Shown here: positions 46,232 to 55,540 of the stretch, piece after piece
How positions within the stretch are numbered: the stretch's first letter is position 1
Layout of the letters: every line of letters starts with the position of its first letter
Assembly: GCA_021806645.1 (NCBI GenBank)
Contig: JAJZQX010000006.1
Span: 219,174 to 283,173, forward strand
DNA length: 64,000 nucleotides
Source of the DNA: Myxococcales bacterium
GTDB taxonomy: Bacteria > Myxococcota > Myxococcia > Myxococcales > Anaeromyxobacteraceae
Direction of reading: 5' to 3'
Translations under genes and position numbers: made by a program
The notes under the pieces: generated by a model
Told to the model about the DNA's origin: nothing
Databases searched by the model: none
What the model saw: only the letters and a program-made list of their open reading frames with translations

Positions 46232-46738
46232 TCAGATGAGCCGGAAGACTTCACGGGACACTTGCTGTTCGCGGAGCAGTTCGCCGTACTTGACCATGAG
46301 TGGTTCCAGCATGTCGAGCTTCATCTTGGGAATGGCGGCGTAGTGCATCAGGCCCTGCCGCAGCAGCGAGATGGTGCGCCTCTTGACCGTGTTGGTCTTG
46401 AGCCACTTGTCGAGCCCGACCACGGTGAGCCTGCGCCCGACGCCTCGGCACTCCTCGAACACCCGCGACAGCAGCAGATTGAGGAGCTTGGCCAGCCTAG
46501 GCGAGAACCGCTTGTAGAAGCTGCTCTCCTCGATGGTCTGGTCGGTCTCCCGCTCGTACCTGCGCCGCAGCCCCGCCAGAGTGCGCTTCCGGCCGGTGGC
46601 GAAGCCGAGCACCAGCACCCAGACCATGTCGTAGATTTTGACCTGCCGGTGCCGCTGGACGGCGCCGGTCTCGCGGGCCAACTTGTTCACCAGCGCCTCC
46701 GGAATCCAGACCTCCTGACATAGGACTCGGAATCGCAA
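46232..46738 (-). pseudogene. IS4-type transposase remnant with core deleted
   Basis: The frame begins near LRFRVLCQEVWIPEALVNKL and reads VWVLVLGFATGRKRTLAGLR and IEESSFYKRFSPRLAKLLNL, the N-terminal helical region of IS4-family transposases. At VVGLDKW it passes into WLKTNTVKRRTISLLRQGLM and HYAAIPKMKLDMLEPLMVKY, which looks like the C-terminal end of the same type of protein. The DDE catalytic core that should lie between them is absent, so it is a core-deleted relic that cannot transpose by itself. The start is not determinable; no Shine-Dalgarno. It marks the left edge of the less GC-rich island. Family is assigned from sequence resemblance only. Confidence 0.65.
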
Positions 46739-46903
46739 GCCTGTAGCTGGTTCCCAGCGCCTGTACCCGGTTGGGGTGCGAACCCAAGCCTGTCCGCTTT
46801 TTTTCGGTGGCGGATCCGTGACGGATCGATCTTCCTGACGTGGGGCCGTGCGATCTGCTGAAAAGTGGACAAGTCCGCACCCGTCTATGTCAGGAGGTCT
46901 GGA
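46705..46903. repeat. 19-bp inverted repeat at the transposase remnant 5' end
   Basis: CTATGTCAGGAGGTCTGGA occurs on the plus strand at 46885-46903 and, as its reverse complement, at 46705-46723. The copies encode the same LCQEVW residues in opposite directions, so part of the transposase N-terminus is present as an inverted second copy about 160 bases away. Two inverted element ends, or a rearrangement, would explain it. Confidence 0.6.
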
Positions 46904-47563
46904 ATCACCTTGCGCAACTCCCTGCGAATGTCGGACGATCTGCCTCGGGCCATCGCTGTCCTCACTCTCTTGGTTCCTTGACAGTTCCAAGTGAAGGCGG
47001 AATCGCTGGCCAACTTCAACTTTCTGCCGTCATGTCAGCCGGTTGGCTCCTGTAAAGCGAACGCGCATGTACTGGCCTGGTCCCGCTGGCCCCTCCTGAA
47101 CCATGGCCGCGAACGAGATGGCCTGTTCCAGCGTCACTTAGTCCCCTTTGAGTCGTAGTTCCTTGACTAGCTCCCTGGCCTTGACGAGATGTCGAGCCAT
47201 GCAGACCGGGTGAGCCCATCCCAGTGGCCAGTCACTTGATTCCCGGGGTCGTTTCATTGACTTGGTCGGTGTGGCCTTGGGTATCCAAAGTGCCCACTAG
47301 TGGGCAGAGCGCTCAATATTCGGGAATGGTTCCACACACAGAGTGCACCCGTACCGCGAACATGGTGCCTGGCGCCACTTGTACTGTGTGTCGCAGCGTG
47401 CCACAGTAAGGGCCGGTGTCCAGCCGAACGCCACCAATGCGCCAGGCGTCCTGTGGACAAGCGCGCGACATGGCGTGCTTCCGCCTGCCATCACTCACAG
47501 TGTCATCGCGGTCCACGACCTGTCGGCCATTATACAGAGCATGGACAATGAAATGGGGATTCC
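46904..47563. other. Upstream region of the island lipoprotein; no confident gene
   Basis: About 660 bases, visibly less GC-rich than flanking chromosome. No frame is convincing. Two short minus-strand frames join end to start: MARHLVKARELVKELRLKGD (47138-47200, stop TAA) then a GTG-started VTLEQAISFAAMVQEGPAGP... (47030-47137). A 16-bp perfect palindrome TGCCCACTAGTGGGCA lies at 47291-47306, about 3 bases after a TATCCA box 19 bases downstream of TTGACT (47257), so it could be an operator. The region is the likely promoter area of the 1447-residue lipoprotein gene. Confidence 0.4.
47291..47306. promoter_or_regulatory. 16-bp palindrome, possible operator
   Basis: TGCCCACTAGTGGGCA is a perfect palindrome within the upstream region of the large lipoprotein gene, next to a weak TTGACT-N19-TATCCA promoter-like pair. 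Dimeric regulator binding is inferred; no regulator is known. Confidence 0.3.
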
Positions 47564-50500
47564 ATGAATCCGTCCTTGAGGCGTTTGGCGATCGTGGCAG
47601 CAGGCGCGTTGCTGTTCGTTGGCGCTGAAGGGTGCTCCGGGAACGGCGGCAAAGATGGACCGGCCGCCAGCATCCCCCTCACTGCTCCCATCCTGGTAGA
47701 GGCTTCGTCGAGTTCACAGAACGTACTCACTGTGAGCTGGCTGCCTGCGGTCGATGCGGTCGAGGCACCCAAGGACCTGTCGTACGAGGTCCACGTTTCG
47801 ACTCTTCCCGGGTTCACGCCGGGACCCGCAACGAACGTGTTCAGCGGCGTTGGCGTCTTTGGCGCGACCATCGCCGGCCTTACCAAGTCGACCTCGTATT
47901 ACGTCAAGGTCGTCGCGCGGAACAAGGCCGGGCTCACCGCGAATAGCGACGAGAAGAGCATTTCGACTGGCGCCGTAGACCATCAACCCACCGTCGGCCC
48001 CAAGGTACATATGCTTGGCGCCGACCAGATGAGCAATGTTCTCTCCGGATCGTTGACTGTCAGCGGCGTACCCGGCGGCGTGCAACCTGGCGACTACGTG
48101 ACGACCACTTCAGGCCGGGGATTCCTGCGCATGGTCACGGCGAGCCAGGGCAGCGATCCCCAGGTGCTGACAACAGTGGACGCAGCCCTGGGCGCAGTCA
48201 TGGACACGGTTCAAGTATCGAGCAACATCAGCATGCCCTCGCTTCCAAGTTCGTCTCCCGTGGCGCGGCGGATGGCGACTGGCTTCAATGTCCTCGGCGG
48301 TGAACCGGCGGGCACAGGCTTCGTGTGGCCTCAGACGGGCCTCAACCTCGTGGACGAAGATGCTCAAGTAGGTGGCCAAACAGGAAGCGCTCCCTTGGCG
48401 CGACTGCAAGCCATGGCGGCACCGGGACTCGAAGTCAGCTCTGCGACAAAGACCAACTACGGGATATACAGCAGCGCGACCTTTCCAGATGCTGTTGCGG
48501 TCGTGGGAGGCAACAGCGGGACCTTCGAGGTGGGCGCCGTGGTCATCACTCCGGACCACACGAGCCTATTCGGCTATGGTACCCGGCTCATTCACACGAT
48601 CTGCAAACTCGACGTCATCAGCGTGACGAATGGAAGCGGGAAGCCGGGCGGGCTCATCAGCGTCGGTTCGCCTGCCGGCCAAGTACTGGGCGAGGCGGGG
48701 GCCATAAGTCGAGCCACATACCCAATCACGGTGCGCTCGACCAGGGATCAGGCTTCCTCCGAGTTCTACAAGGTCCTGCTCCGCCTCTATGTGGGCAATA
48801 CCGCCAACGCGTGTCAGCCTGGCGCAGGTGGGTGGGAGGACGCGGTGGACGTCGAGCTCCGTGTCGCCGTCGTTTCCGAGCCCAACTTTCCTTCCAAGGA
48901 AACGAGGACGCTGACATTCACCCAGGGCTTCTCAGTCGCTGACACCGTGACGTTTTCGTTCGACCCTACTATTGAAGCCGAGTTGCTCATGGCAGGAACT
49001 GGCCTTCAGTCCGCAAGACTTGAGGCGGTGGCCCGTGCGGACCTGAAGCAGGAATTGAAGATCTCGGCTCTGGGCCAGGGCATTATCGACCAGACCCTTC
49101 GAATCCTAGGGCCGCGCAAGTTCGTGAAGGTGTACTTCGCCGGCGATGTGCCCATCGTCATGAGTGGCGAGTTCACTGTTGACCTGCGCGTCAATGGGAA
49201 CGTGACCGGCGCAATGGATGTCACGGAGACCCTCGAGGCGGAGTTCCCACGGATTAGCTGCGGGTTCCGTTACGACAAGGCAGACGGATGGAAGCCGACT
49301 GCGGAACTGCGGCAGGACTACCATCTCAAGGTCGAGGGCAATGCCGACGCGACAGCTGACCTCACGGTGTCACTCATCCCGTCTCTGAGCATCAGTTTCT
49401 ACGGGATCGCCACTGGGCGGATGGTCGTCGAGCCCAGCATCGTGGCTGGAGCGGGTCTCCATGGCGAGCTTCGTGCCATCGTAGATCCTACTGGTGCGGC
49501 AGCTGGGGTCGACTACTGGCTCACGAAGGCCAGCGTTGGTGTTCAGGTCGATGGGTACGTGATGGCCGACCTGACCATGCTCGAGACTACCCTGGCAAAG
49601 TGGCCCAGCACGGCCAACATCGCCGATCCCCACTCATGGGCATCTATTGCGGTCCTGCCGTACGTTCCCGTCGTCGCCCTTCCAACCCTGACTGCCGTCG
49701 TCGATAGAACGGCCGTCAATCCGGCGCACCCATCAGCAGTCCTGATCAAGGGCACTGCGACCGATTTGCCGAACCCGTTTGCACAGATCCTTGGCGTGAA
49801 GCTGCCCCCGTTCATTCGATTCGTGAACTGGACCGAACCCAAGGTCGCCCCAACGCTTCTGTCGGGCTACTCCATCTACCCGGGTGAGAATCCAGGCGAA
49901 GCTTGGCTGCTGCCTACTCAGGTCGGGACATACACCGTACGCTTGGGAGGCTATAGCAGCATGGGCGGTTGGGCCCGGCAGGTGGTGGACACAGCCGTCA
50001 CGATAGTCGACGCTGACCTGCAGAAGCCTCCGAGTTCTCCAACCAACTCGCCGCCCTTCCTGGCGGGATTCACGGTGTCATCGGATTCAACCGGACTGGT
50101 CACCGGTCAATTCACCATCTTGGACCCGGACGGCGACCGGATGGCGGCTCTGAATGTCAGGGTGTACCGAGATCCCGGTGGGGCGGAGTGCGGCATCGAC
50201 GTCGGGAGCCAATCGACGAGCCAAGATGGTGGGCTCAAGGTGTTCTCAAAGGACTGTTCTGCGGTTCTCACATCTAGCGGGACTTATCAGGCAATCGTCA
50301 CGGCTTCAGACGTTCGCGGGGCGCGCTTTCAAGGAACGCCAATCCCATTCTCGTTCATTCAACCTACCGGAGTAGTTCTGTCGGTCAGTGGCTTCTCTCC
50401 GACCTACTCCTTTCTAAGCGGAGCGGGTGTCAGCGCTCTCCCAACCAAGCTGACGGGGAGCGGTCTTGCAGGCGTTACCCAGATCACGTGGATCTGCACT

Positions 50501-51907
50501 GCGCCCGCGGGATCGCCATGCGTCGGCAGCCCATTTGTCTGGAACGCCGGCAATTGGTCGGGCCGCTTCACGACGAGTGGCGATGGCAGCGCCACGATAG
50601 TCAACGCATCTGACTTCCTGACGCCCGGAAACCAGCTCGGAACCTACCTGTGGACCGCAACCTTTATCGCCGGCCCGCAGTCGGTGACCAAGTCCTTCAC
50701 GGTGATGAACAGTTCCACTCCTCCGCCCGCGATACCTGTGACGCCGAGCGCATTGTCTCCCGGAAGCGCGGTCTCACCGGGCCCGACCCTGACGACCTCG
50801 ACGTCGGCCGACTTGAGTTGGGCACCGTCGAGCGGCGCAACGTACTACGACGTCGGAGTTCGGGACTTGGCGACGAATGCGCTGACGCACTACACGGCCG
50901 CCGGTAACTTCTACTGGGTGGGCGGGCTGACTCCAGGTCGTGCCTATCGCTGGAACGTGGCTGCGTGCAACAGCGCCGGCTGCTCTGTCGCTGCTGCGTT
51001 TCTGGACTTCGTAACCGGGTCGATAGCCCCGGCTCCTGCGGGGCCACCTTCGATCAGTAGCGTGAGCCCCAACCCGGTGACCGGCTCCGCCACCGCGCAG
51101 CCCTTCACCATCAACGGGGCGAACTTCGCGCCGGGTGCCACCGTGACGCTACGCGACCTCGGGATGGCGCAGGTCTTCCCCAATCGACCGATCAGCTCGC
51201 TCACCAGCACTCAGATCGTCATCAACCCGGTCTTCACGGTCCTGGCTTCGACCTGGAGCGTGGAGGTCATCAATCCGAGCGGAGCGTCCTCGGGGCAGTT
51301 CAACTTCAGCGTGGTGGCTCCTGCGGGGCCACCTTCGATCAGTAGCGTGAGCCCCAACCCGGTGACCGGCTCCGCCACCGCGCAGCCCTTCACCATCAAC
51401 GGGGCGAACTTCGCGCCGGGTGCCACCGTGACGCTACGCGACCTCGGGATGGCGCAGGTCTTCCCCAATCGACCGATCAGCTCGCTCACCAGCACTCAGA
51501 TCGTCATCAACCCGGTCTTCACGGTCCTGGCTTCGACCTGGAGCGTGGAGGTCATCAATCCGAGCGGAGCGTCCTCGGGGCAGTTCAACTTCAGCGTGGT
51601 GGCTCCTGCGGGGCCACCTTCGATCAGTAGCGTGAGCCCCAACCCGGTGACCGGCTCCGCCAGCCGGCAGACGATCACGATCAATGGGGCGACCTTCGTG
51701 AGCAAGCCCACAGTCACGCTGACTTGGACGGTTCCGCCACTTCCTCCGGCCGGGGGATATGTTGTTCCGGGTGCTCAAGTGACGTTCGTAAGTAGCACAC
51801 AAGTGCAGATGTCGATCACGACCACGACGGCGCCGGACACGTGGACTGTCAAGGTGACAAATCCCGATGGCAGGTCCTCGAACACGGTGAACTTCACAGT
51901 GCAGTAG
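47564..51907 (+). CDS. Large secreted lipoprotein with FN3 and TIG/IPT domains
   Basis: A 1447-residue surface-type protein. The signal MNPSLRRLAIVAAGALLFVG ends in a lipobox (GAEGC, Cys about residue 24). Residues about 40-130 are a fibronectin type III domain (SYEVHVSTLPGFTPG... TSYYVKVVARNKAGL). The middle about 700 residues have beta-strand-rich repeats of unknown type. A second FN3-like segment (TSADLSWAPSSGATYYDVGV) precedes three C-terminal TIG/IPT-like domains that begin ISSVSPNPVTGSA; the first two are identical in sequence. Cell-envelope anchoring is inferred from the lipobox. Codon bias is less GC-rich than core genes. GGGGATTCC precedes the ATG. Function is unknown; adhesion or matrix roles are possible. 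Confidence 0.85.
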   Translation: MNPSLRRLAIVAAGALLFVGAEGCSGNGGKDGPAASIPLTAPILVEASSSSQNVLTVSWLPAVDAVEAPKDLSYEVHVSTLPGFTPGPATNVFSGVGVFGATIAGLTKSTSYYVKVVARNKAGLTANSDEKSISTGAVDHQPTVGPKVHMLGADQMSNVLSGSLTVSGVPGGVQPGDYVTTTSGRGFLRMVTASQGSDPQVLTTVDAALGAVMDTVQVSSNISMPSLPSSSPVARRMATGFNVLGGEPAGTGFVWPQTGLNLVDEDAQVGGQTGSAPLARLQAMAAPGLEVSSATKTNYGIYSSATFPDAVAVVGGNSGTFEVGAVVITPDHTSLFGYGTRLIHTICKLDVISVTNGSGKPGGLISVGSPAGQVLGEAGAISRATYPITVRSTRDQASSEFYKVLLRLYVGNTANACQPGAGGWEDAVDVELRVAVVSEPNFPSKETRTLTFTQGFSVADTVTFSFDPTIEAELLMAGTGLQSARLEAVARADLKQELKISALGQGIIDQTLRILGPRKFVKVYFAGDVPIVMSGEFTVDLRVNGNVTGAMDVTETLEAEFPRISCGFRYDKADGWKPTAELRQDYHLKVEGNADATADLTVSLIPSLSISFYGIATGRMVVEPSIVAGAGLHGELRAIVDPTGAAAGVDYWLTKASVGVQVDGYVMADLTMLETTLAKWPSTANIADPHSWASIAVLPYVPVVALPTLTAVVDRTAVNPAHPSAVLIKGTATDLPNPFAQILGVKLPPFIRFVNWTEPKVAPTLLSGYSIYPGENPGEAWLLPTQVGTYTVRLGGYSSMGGWARQVVDTAVTIVDADLQKPPSSPTNSPPFLAGFTVSSDSTGLVTGQFTILDPDGDRMAALNVRVYRDPGGAECGIDVGSQSTSQDGGLKVFSKDCSAVLTSSGTYQAIVTASDVRGARFQGTPIPFSFIQPTGVVLSVSGFSPTYSFLSGAGVSALPTKLTGSGLAGVTQITWICTAPAGSPCVGSPFVWNAGNWSGRFTTSGDGSATIVNASDFLTPGNQLGTYLWTATFIAGPQSVTKSFTVMNSSTPPPAIPVTPSALSPGSAVSPGPTLTTSTSADLSWAPSSGATYYDVGVRDLATNALTHYTAAGNFYWVGGLTPGRAYRWNVAACNSAGCSVAAAFLDFVTGSIAPAPAGPPSISSVSPNPVTGSATAQPFTINGANFAPGATVTLRDLGMAQVFPNRPISSLTSTQIVINPVFTVLASTWSVEVINPSGASSGQFNFSVVAPAGPPSISSVSPNPVTGSATAQPFTINGANFAPGATVTLRDLGMAQVFPNRPISSLTSTQIVINPVFTVLASTWSVEVINPSGASSGQFNFSVVAPAGPPSISSVSPNPVTGSASRQTITINGATFVSKPTVTLTWTVPPLPPAGGYVVPGAQVTFVSSTQVQMSITTTTAPDTWTVKVTNPDGRSSNTVNFTVQ
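51031..51662 (+). repeat. Perfect 285-bp tandem duplication in the TIG region
   Basis: The 285-base unit (95 codons, starting GGCTCCTGCGGGGCCACC) occurs at 51031-51315 and 51316-51600 with no differences that I can see, and a third copy starts at 51601, matching for about 62 bases before diverging. It keeps the reading frame. Identical copies suggest recent duplication, or an assembly artefact. Confidence 0.85.
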
Positions 51908-52070
51908 GTGGGCGCGCCTTCCGCTCAGATCGAACGTGATTCGCCAGCGCGGCCCTGGACGACATTGAGCGATGTGCTTATCCGACATTCACCCAACGGT
52001 CCCGATCGCTCGAGCGCATCCGGTACACCGAAAGCTTGGCGTGGTCGCGAGGATTCACGGAAGGATGGTC

Positions 52071-54506
52071 ATGCACGCGATGAAGAGGTGGTTCGCCGTC
52101 TCAGTTTGGGCTGGAATGCTAATGTTCGCCGCCTGCTCGGGAGCGAATAGTCCCAAGGGGTTCGGTATCTCGGGCAGCGTCAAGGGAGCGACGAGCGTGA
52201 CGGTCACGCTCACCGGCGCAGCGAGCGCCGTGACGACGACCGACAACGTGGGGAACTACGCCTTCTCCGGACTGGCGAGCGGTAGCTACACGGTCACGCC
52301 GAGCAAGACCGGCTACCTCTTCTCGGCCTCGAACCTCGTTGTTGCCCTGAGCGGTGCCGACGTCACGGGACGGGACTTCGCAGCCTGGGCGAGCGTGGCG
52401 AGCGGCACCACATCTGATCTTCACGGCGTCTGGGGCAGCGCGGCGGACGACGTCTGGGCCGTAGGTACCTCGGGCAAGATCCTGCACTGGGACGGCCTCG
52501 CCTGGTCCGGCGTCACGAGTGGGACCGTGAACACCCTCAGTAGCATCTGGGGAAGCGGGAAGAATGACGTCTGGGCTGTAGGTGGGGAAGCCGGCTCCGG
52601 CACGATCCTGCACTGGAACGGCACCGTCTGGGCGAGCGTGACGAGCGGCACGAGTAGCGGGATCTGGTTCTACGGTGTGTGGGGCACTGCAACAGACAAC
52701 GTTTGGGCGGTCGGTTCCGCGGGAACCACCCTGCACTGGAACGGCACCGCCTGGTCGAGCGTCACGAGCGGGACCACCGAGTCGCTGTACGGCGTCTGGG
52801 GAAGTGCGGTCAACGACGTTTGGACAGTGGGCTCTTGGGGGACGATCCTCCGTTGGAACGGCAGTTCCTGGTCGAGCATGGCGAGCGGAACCACGGACGA
52901 CATCAATGGCCTTTGGGGGAGCGGGCAAGGCGACATCTGGGCGGTGGCAGGTGGGACGGCCCTGCACTGGAACGGCAGCGCTTGGACCAAGGCAAACTCC
53001 CTGGGCGGCGTGGTAACGAACATACTCCGGGCTGTATGGGGCAGCACTGCGAACGATGTCTTCTTCGTGGGGACCTGGGGAACGATCCTCCATTGGAATG
53101 GCAGCATCTTGTCGGGCGGGCCAATCAGCCCGGCGCCGATGTTCATAGACGGAATCTGGGGTAGCCCAGCGAACGACGTTTGGGCGGTTGGCTCTACGGG
53201 CTCTATCTTGCACTGGAACCGCAACGGCATTGGCTCGGGGAGCAGCTACTCAATCTCGGGGGCCGTCAGTGGTGCCACGGCTGCAGGGGTCACGGTCTCG
53301 CTCGCTGGCGCAGCAGCAGGCTCTACGATCACTGACGGAAGCGGCAACTACTCACTTGCCGGCGTTGCGAATGGCACCTACACGCTTACCCCGAACAAGG
53401 TCGGCTACACGTTTGCGCCGACGAGCGTTGCAGTCACCGTGAGCGGCGGAAACGTCACGGGGCAGAGCTTCACCTCCAGCCTATACACGACCGTGGGCAC
53501 ATGGTCAGCGACGGGCCCGCTAGGCGGGGGGCGGGCCAATCACACGGCGACGCGGCTGCTCTCGGGCAAGGTCCTCGTCGCCGGCGGAATTGGGCCGTCA
53601 TTCGGCGCGCTCTCGAGCACGGAACTGTACGACCCGGCGACAGGAAGCTGGTCGGCGACAGGCGCGCTCGGGTCGGTGCGGGCCTACCACACAGCGACGC
53701 GGCTGCTCTCGGGCAAGGTACTTGTTGCCAGCGGTAGCGGTGTAGCGAGCACCGAGCTGTACGATCCGGCGACGGGGAGTTGGGCGGCGACGGGCTCCCT
53801 TGCCTCGGCTCGATACTTCCATACGGCGACGCTGCTGCCCTCCGGCAAGGTCCTCGTCACCGGCGGAGGTAACGGCGGGACCTATAGCTGCTACACGAGC
53901 GCGGAGCTGTATGACCCGACGACGGGGAGTTGGACGGCGACGGGCTCCCTTGCCACCGGCCGGCACTCCCACACGGCCACGCTGCTGCCCTCGGGCGAGG
54001 TCCTCGTCGCTGGCGGGATGGGGGCGGCAGGCTATCTCACGAGCGCGGAGCTGTACGACCCTGCGACGGGGAGTTGGACGGCGACGGGCTCCCTCTCCGA
54101 GGTGCGGGGTCGCCACACAGCGACGTCACTGCCCTCGGGCAAGGTCCTCGTCGTCGGCGGTTGGAACAGTAACTGGCCACTGGCGAGCGCGGAGCTGTAC
54201 GACCCAGCGACGGGGAGCTGGACGACGACGGGCATGCTCGGAGCGGCGCGCGCCCAATTCACGGAGACGCTGCTGCCGTCCGGCAAGGTGATGGTTGCAG
54301 GCGGCCAGGATTCGACGGGACGACTCGCAAGCGTAGAACTGTACGACCCTGCGACTGGGAGCTGGACGACCACGGGAGCGCTCGCCACGGCTCGGAACGG
54401 CCACGCGGCGACGCTGCTGCTCTCGGGCACGGTCCTCGTCGCTGGCGGATGGGCCGGTACCACGCTGCCGTACGAGATACTCGCGAGCACTGAGTTGTTC
54501 CAGTAA
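52071..54506 (+). CDS. Lipoprotein with two predicted beta-propellers (VWG repeats and Kelch)
   Basis: An 811-residue lipoprotein: signal MHAMKRWFAVSVWAGMLMFA with lipobox FAAC (Cys about residue 22). Order: a carboxypeptidase-regulatory-like Ig fold (about 30-105, SGSVKGATSVTVTLTGAASA), then seven repeats of the form IWGSxxDVWAVG..ILHWNG (about 115-385), a second regulatory-like fold (SGAVSGATAAGVTVSLAGAA), and seven Kelch-type repeats (WxATGSL..R..HTATLLPSGKVLVAGG..SAELYDPATGS). Seven blades each suggests two closed propellers. ACGGAAGG lies about 6 bases before the ATG at 52071; nearby in-frame ATGs at 52065 and 52080 are alternatives. It is directly downstream of the TIG lipoprotein in the same orientation. 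Function unknown. Confidence 0.85.
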   Translation: MHAMKRWFAVSVWAGMLMFAACSGANSPKGFGISGSVKGATSVTVTLTGAASAVTTTDNVGNYAFSGLASGSYTVTPSKTGYLFSASNLVVALSGADVTGRDFAAWASVASGTTSDLHGVWGSAADDVWAVGTSGKILHWDGLAWSGVTSGTVNTLSSIWGSGKNDVWAVGGEAGSGTILHWNGTVWASVTSGTSSGIWFYGVWGTATDNVWAVGSAGTTLHWNGTAWSSVTSGTTESLYGVWGSAVNDVWTVGSWGTILRWNGSSWSSMASGTTDDINGLWGSGQGDIWAVAGGTALHWNGSAWTKANSLGGVVTNILRAVWGSTANDVFFVGTWGTILHWNGSILSGGPISPAPMFIDGIWGSPANDVWAVGSTGSILHWNRNGIGSGSSYSISGAVSGATAAGVTVSLAGAAAGSTITDGSGNYSLAGVANGTYTLTPNKVGYTFAPTSVAVTVSGGNVTGQSFTSSLYTTVGTWSATGPLGGGRANHTATRLLSGKVLVAGGIGPSFGALSSTELYDPATGSWSATGALGSVRAYHTATRLLSGKVLVASGSGVASTELYDPATGSWAATGSLASARYFHTATLLPSGKVLVTGGGNGGTYSCYTSAELYDPTTGSWTATGSLATGRHSHTATLLPSGEVLVAGGMGAAGYLTSAELYDPATGSWTATGSLSEVRGRHTATSLPSGKVLVVGGWNSNWPLASAELYDPATGSWTTTGMLGAARAQFTETLLPSGKVMVAGGQDSTGRLASVELYDPATGSWTTTGALATARNGHAATLLLSGTVLVAGGWAGTTLPYEILASTELFQ

Positions 54507-54576
54507 GCCACGGTGTTCATCTTGGTCGACGAGCGCTCACTCAGATCCAGCTTAGGAGGAGGAGGACGGGCGGCCG

Positions 54577-54750
54577 ACCGGCCTGGCCTGGTTCCTGCGG
54601 CAGGGGACGCTGGGGATGGGCGGCTACCTGAAGCTGATGGCGGTGCTGCCGGGGCGCAGTCGCCGCGGCGCGGGCACCCGGCTCCTCACGACCTTCGCGG
54701 AGGCCCTGGTCGGGTCGGCTCGCCACGGCGTCCTCTCCGGCTCGGACTTC
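54577..54750 (+). pseudogene. GNAT acetyltransferase remnant
   Basis: One frame reads TGLAWFLRQGTLGMGGYLKL and MAVLPGRSRRGAGTRLLTTF then AEALVGSARHGVLSGSDFN. The YLKLMAV...P..RRRG.GTRLL pattern is the acetyl-CoA-binding (motif A, Q/RxxGxG/A) segment of GNAT acetyltransferases. There is no start signal, the N-terminal strands are missing, and the frame decays after about 58 codons where it meets the convergent GST gene. It is the right-hand edge of the island. Confidence 0.55.
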
Positions 54751-55510
54751 AACGCTTCCGCGCGGGCTTCTTGCCGGCGCCACGGCCGGACGCGGGTGGG
54801 TGCTTGGCCCGGGCCGGCGCGGCGCGACGTGGCCGGGCCGATCTACTGGAAGCGGCTCCGCCCGCGGTGACGGTCTCGCCGTAGCGCGTGTTGACGAGCC
54901 AGGTCCGGATCGACGGCCGCTCCCAGATCCGGCGCGCCCAGGCGGCCAGGTGGGGCGGCATCGGGTCCCCGGCGTGGACCAGCCGCATCAGCATCAGCGA
55001 GAGGTCGGCGTCGGCCAGGGTGAACTGGCCGGCCACGTGGGCGCCGGCGTCCGGGATCAGCGCCACCGCGATCCGGTGGAGCCGCTCGGCGGCCGCCCTG
55101 GCCTCGCGCGACAGCGCCTTCGGCTTCTCGCCGAGGAACATCTGCGAGGTGGAGCGCTCGGCGCGCACCGGCAGGAAGTCGGAGCGGACCAGCGCCTGGA
55201 CCATGCGGACCCGCGCCCGCGCCCTGGGCTCGGCCGGGTAGAGCCGGGGGTACCGGGGCGGCGCGAAGGCGTCCTCGAGGTACTCGTCGATGGCCGAGGA
55301 CTCTGCCAGCCAGAAGTCGCCGTGGCGCAGCGCCGGCACGCGCCCGGTGATGGACGGATCGCGGTACTCGGGGCGCTGGTGCTCCTGCTTCTCCAGCGAC
55401 ACCAGCTTCATCGTGAAGGGGAGCCCCTTCTCGCGCAGCGCCACGAAGGCGGAGAAGACGTAGGGGCTGGTCCAGCCCTGGTTGCCGTAGAGGACGATCT
55501 CGTCGGACAT
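54749..55510 (-). CDS. yfcF: Glutathione S-transferase, YfcF-like, with basic tail
   Basis: A 253-residue GST of the YfcF type. The N-terminal thioredoxin-like domain reads TSPYVFSAFVALREKGLPFT (Ser of the glutathione site), with VPALRHGDFWLAESSAIDEY for the second half, followed by the helical C-terminal domain (SREARAAAERLHRIAVALIP, ADLSLMLMRLVHAGD). Expected to act in glutathione-dependent detoxification or peroxide defence, by family. The last about 40 residues are Arg/Lys/Ala/Pro-rich (ASSRSARPRRAAPARAKHPP and GKKPARKR), unlike E. coli YfcF, giving a very basic C-terminus. Confidence 0.88.
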   Translation of the reverse strand: MSDEIVLYGNQGWTSPYVFSAFVALREKGLPFTMKLVSLEKQEHQRPEYRDPSITGRVPALRHGDFWLAESSAIDEYLEDAFAPPRYPRLYPAEPRARARVRMVQALVRSDFLPVRAERSTSQMFLGEKPKALSREARAAAERLHRIAVALIPDAGAHVAGQFTLADADLSLMLMRLVHAGDPMPPHLAAWARRIWERPSIRTWLVNTRYGETVTAGGAASSRSARPRRAAPARAKHPPASGRGAGKKPARKR

Positions 55511-55540
55511 GGCCAGCCCCCCGTCGGTCGCCGCGGTTAG

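Noticed and set aside
52400..54500. Repeated DNA in the propeller lipoprotein, considered as CRISPR-like repeats
   Set aside because: The repeats are imperfect, in frame and encode propeller blades; there are no spacers or cas genes.
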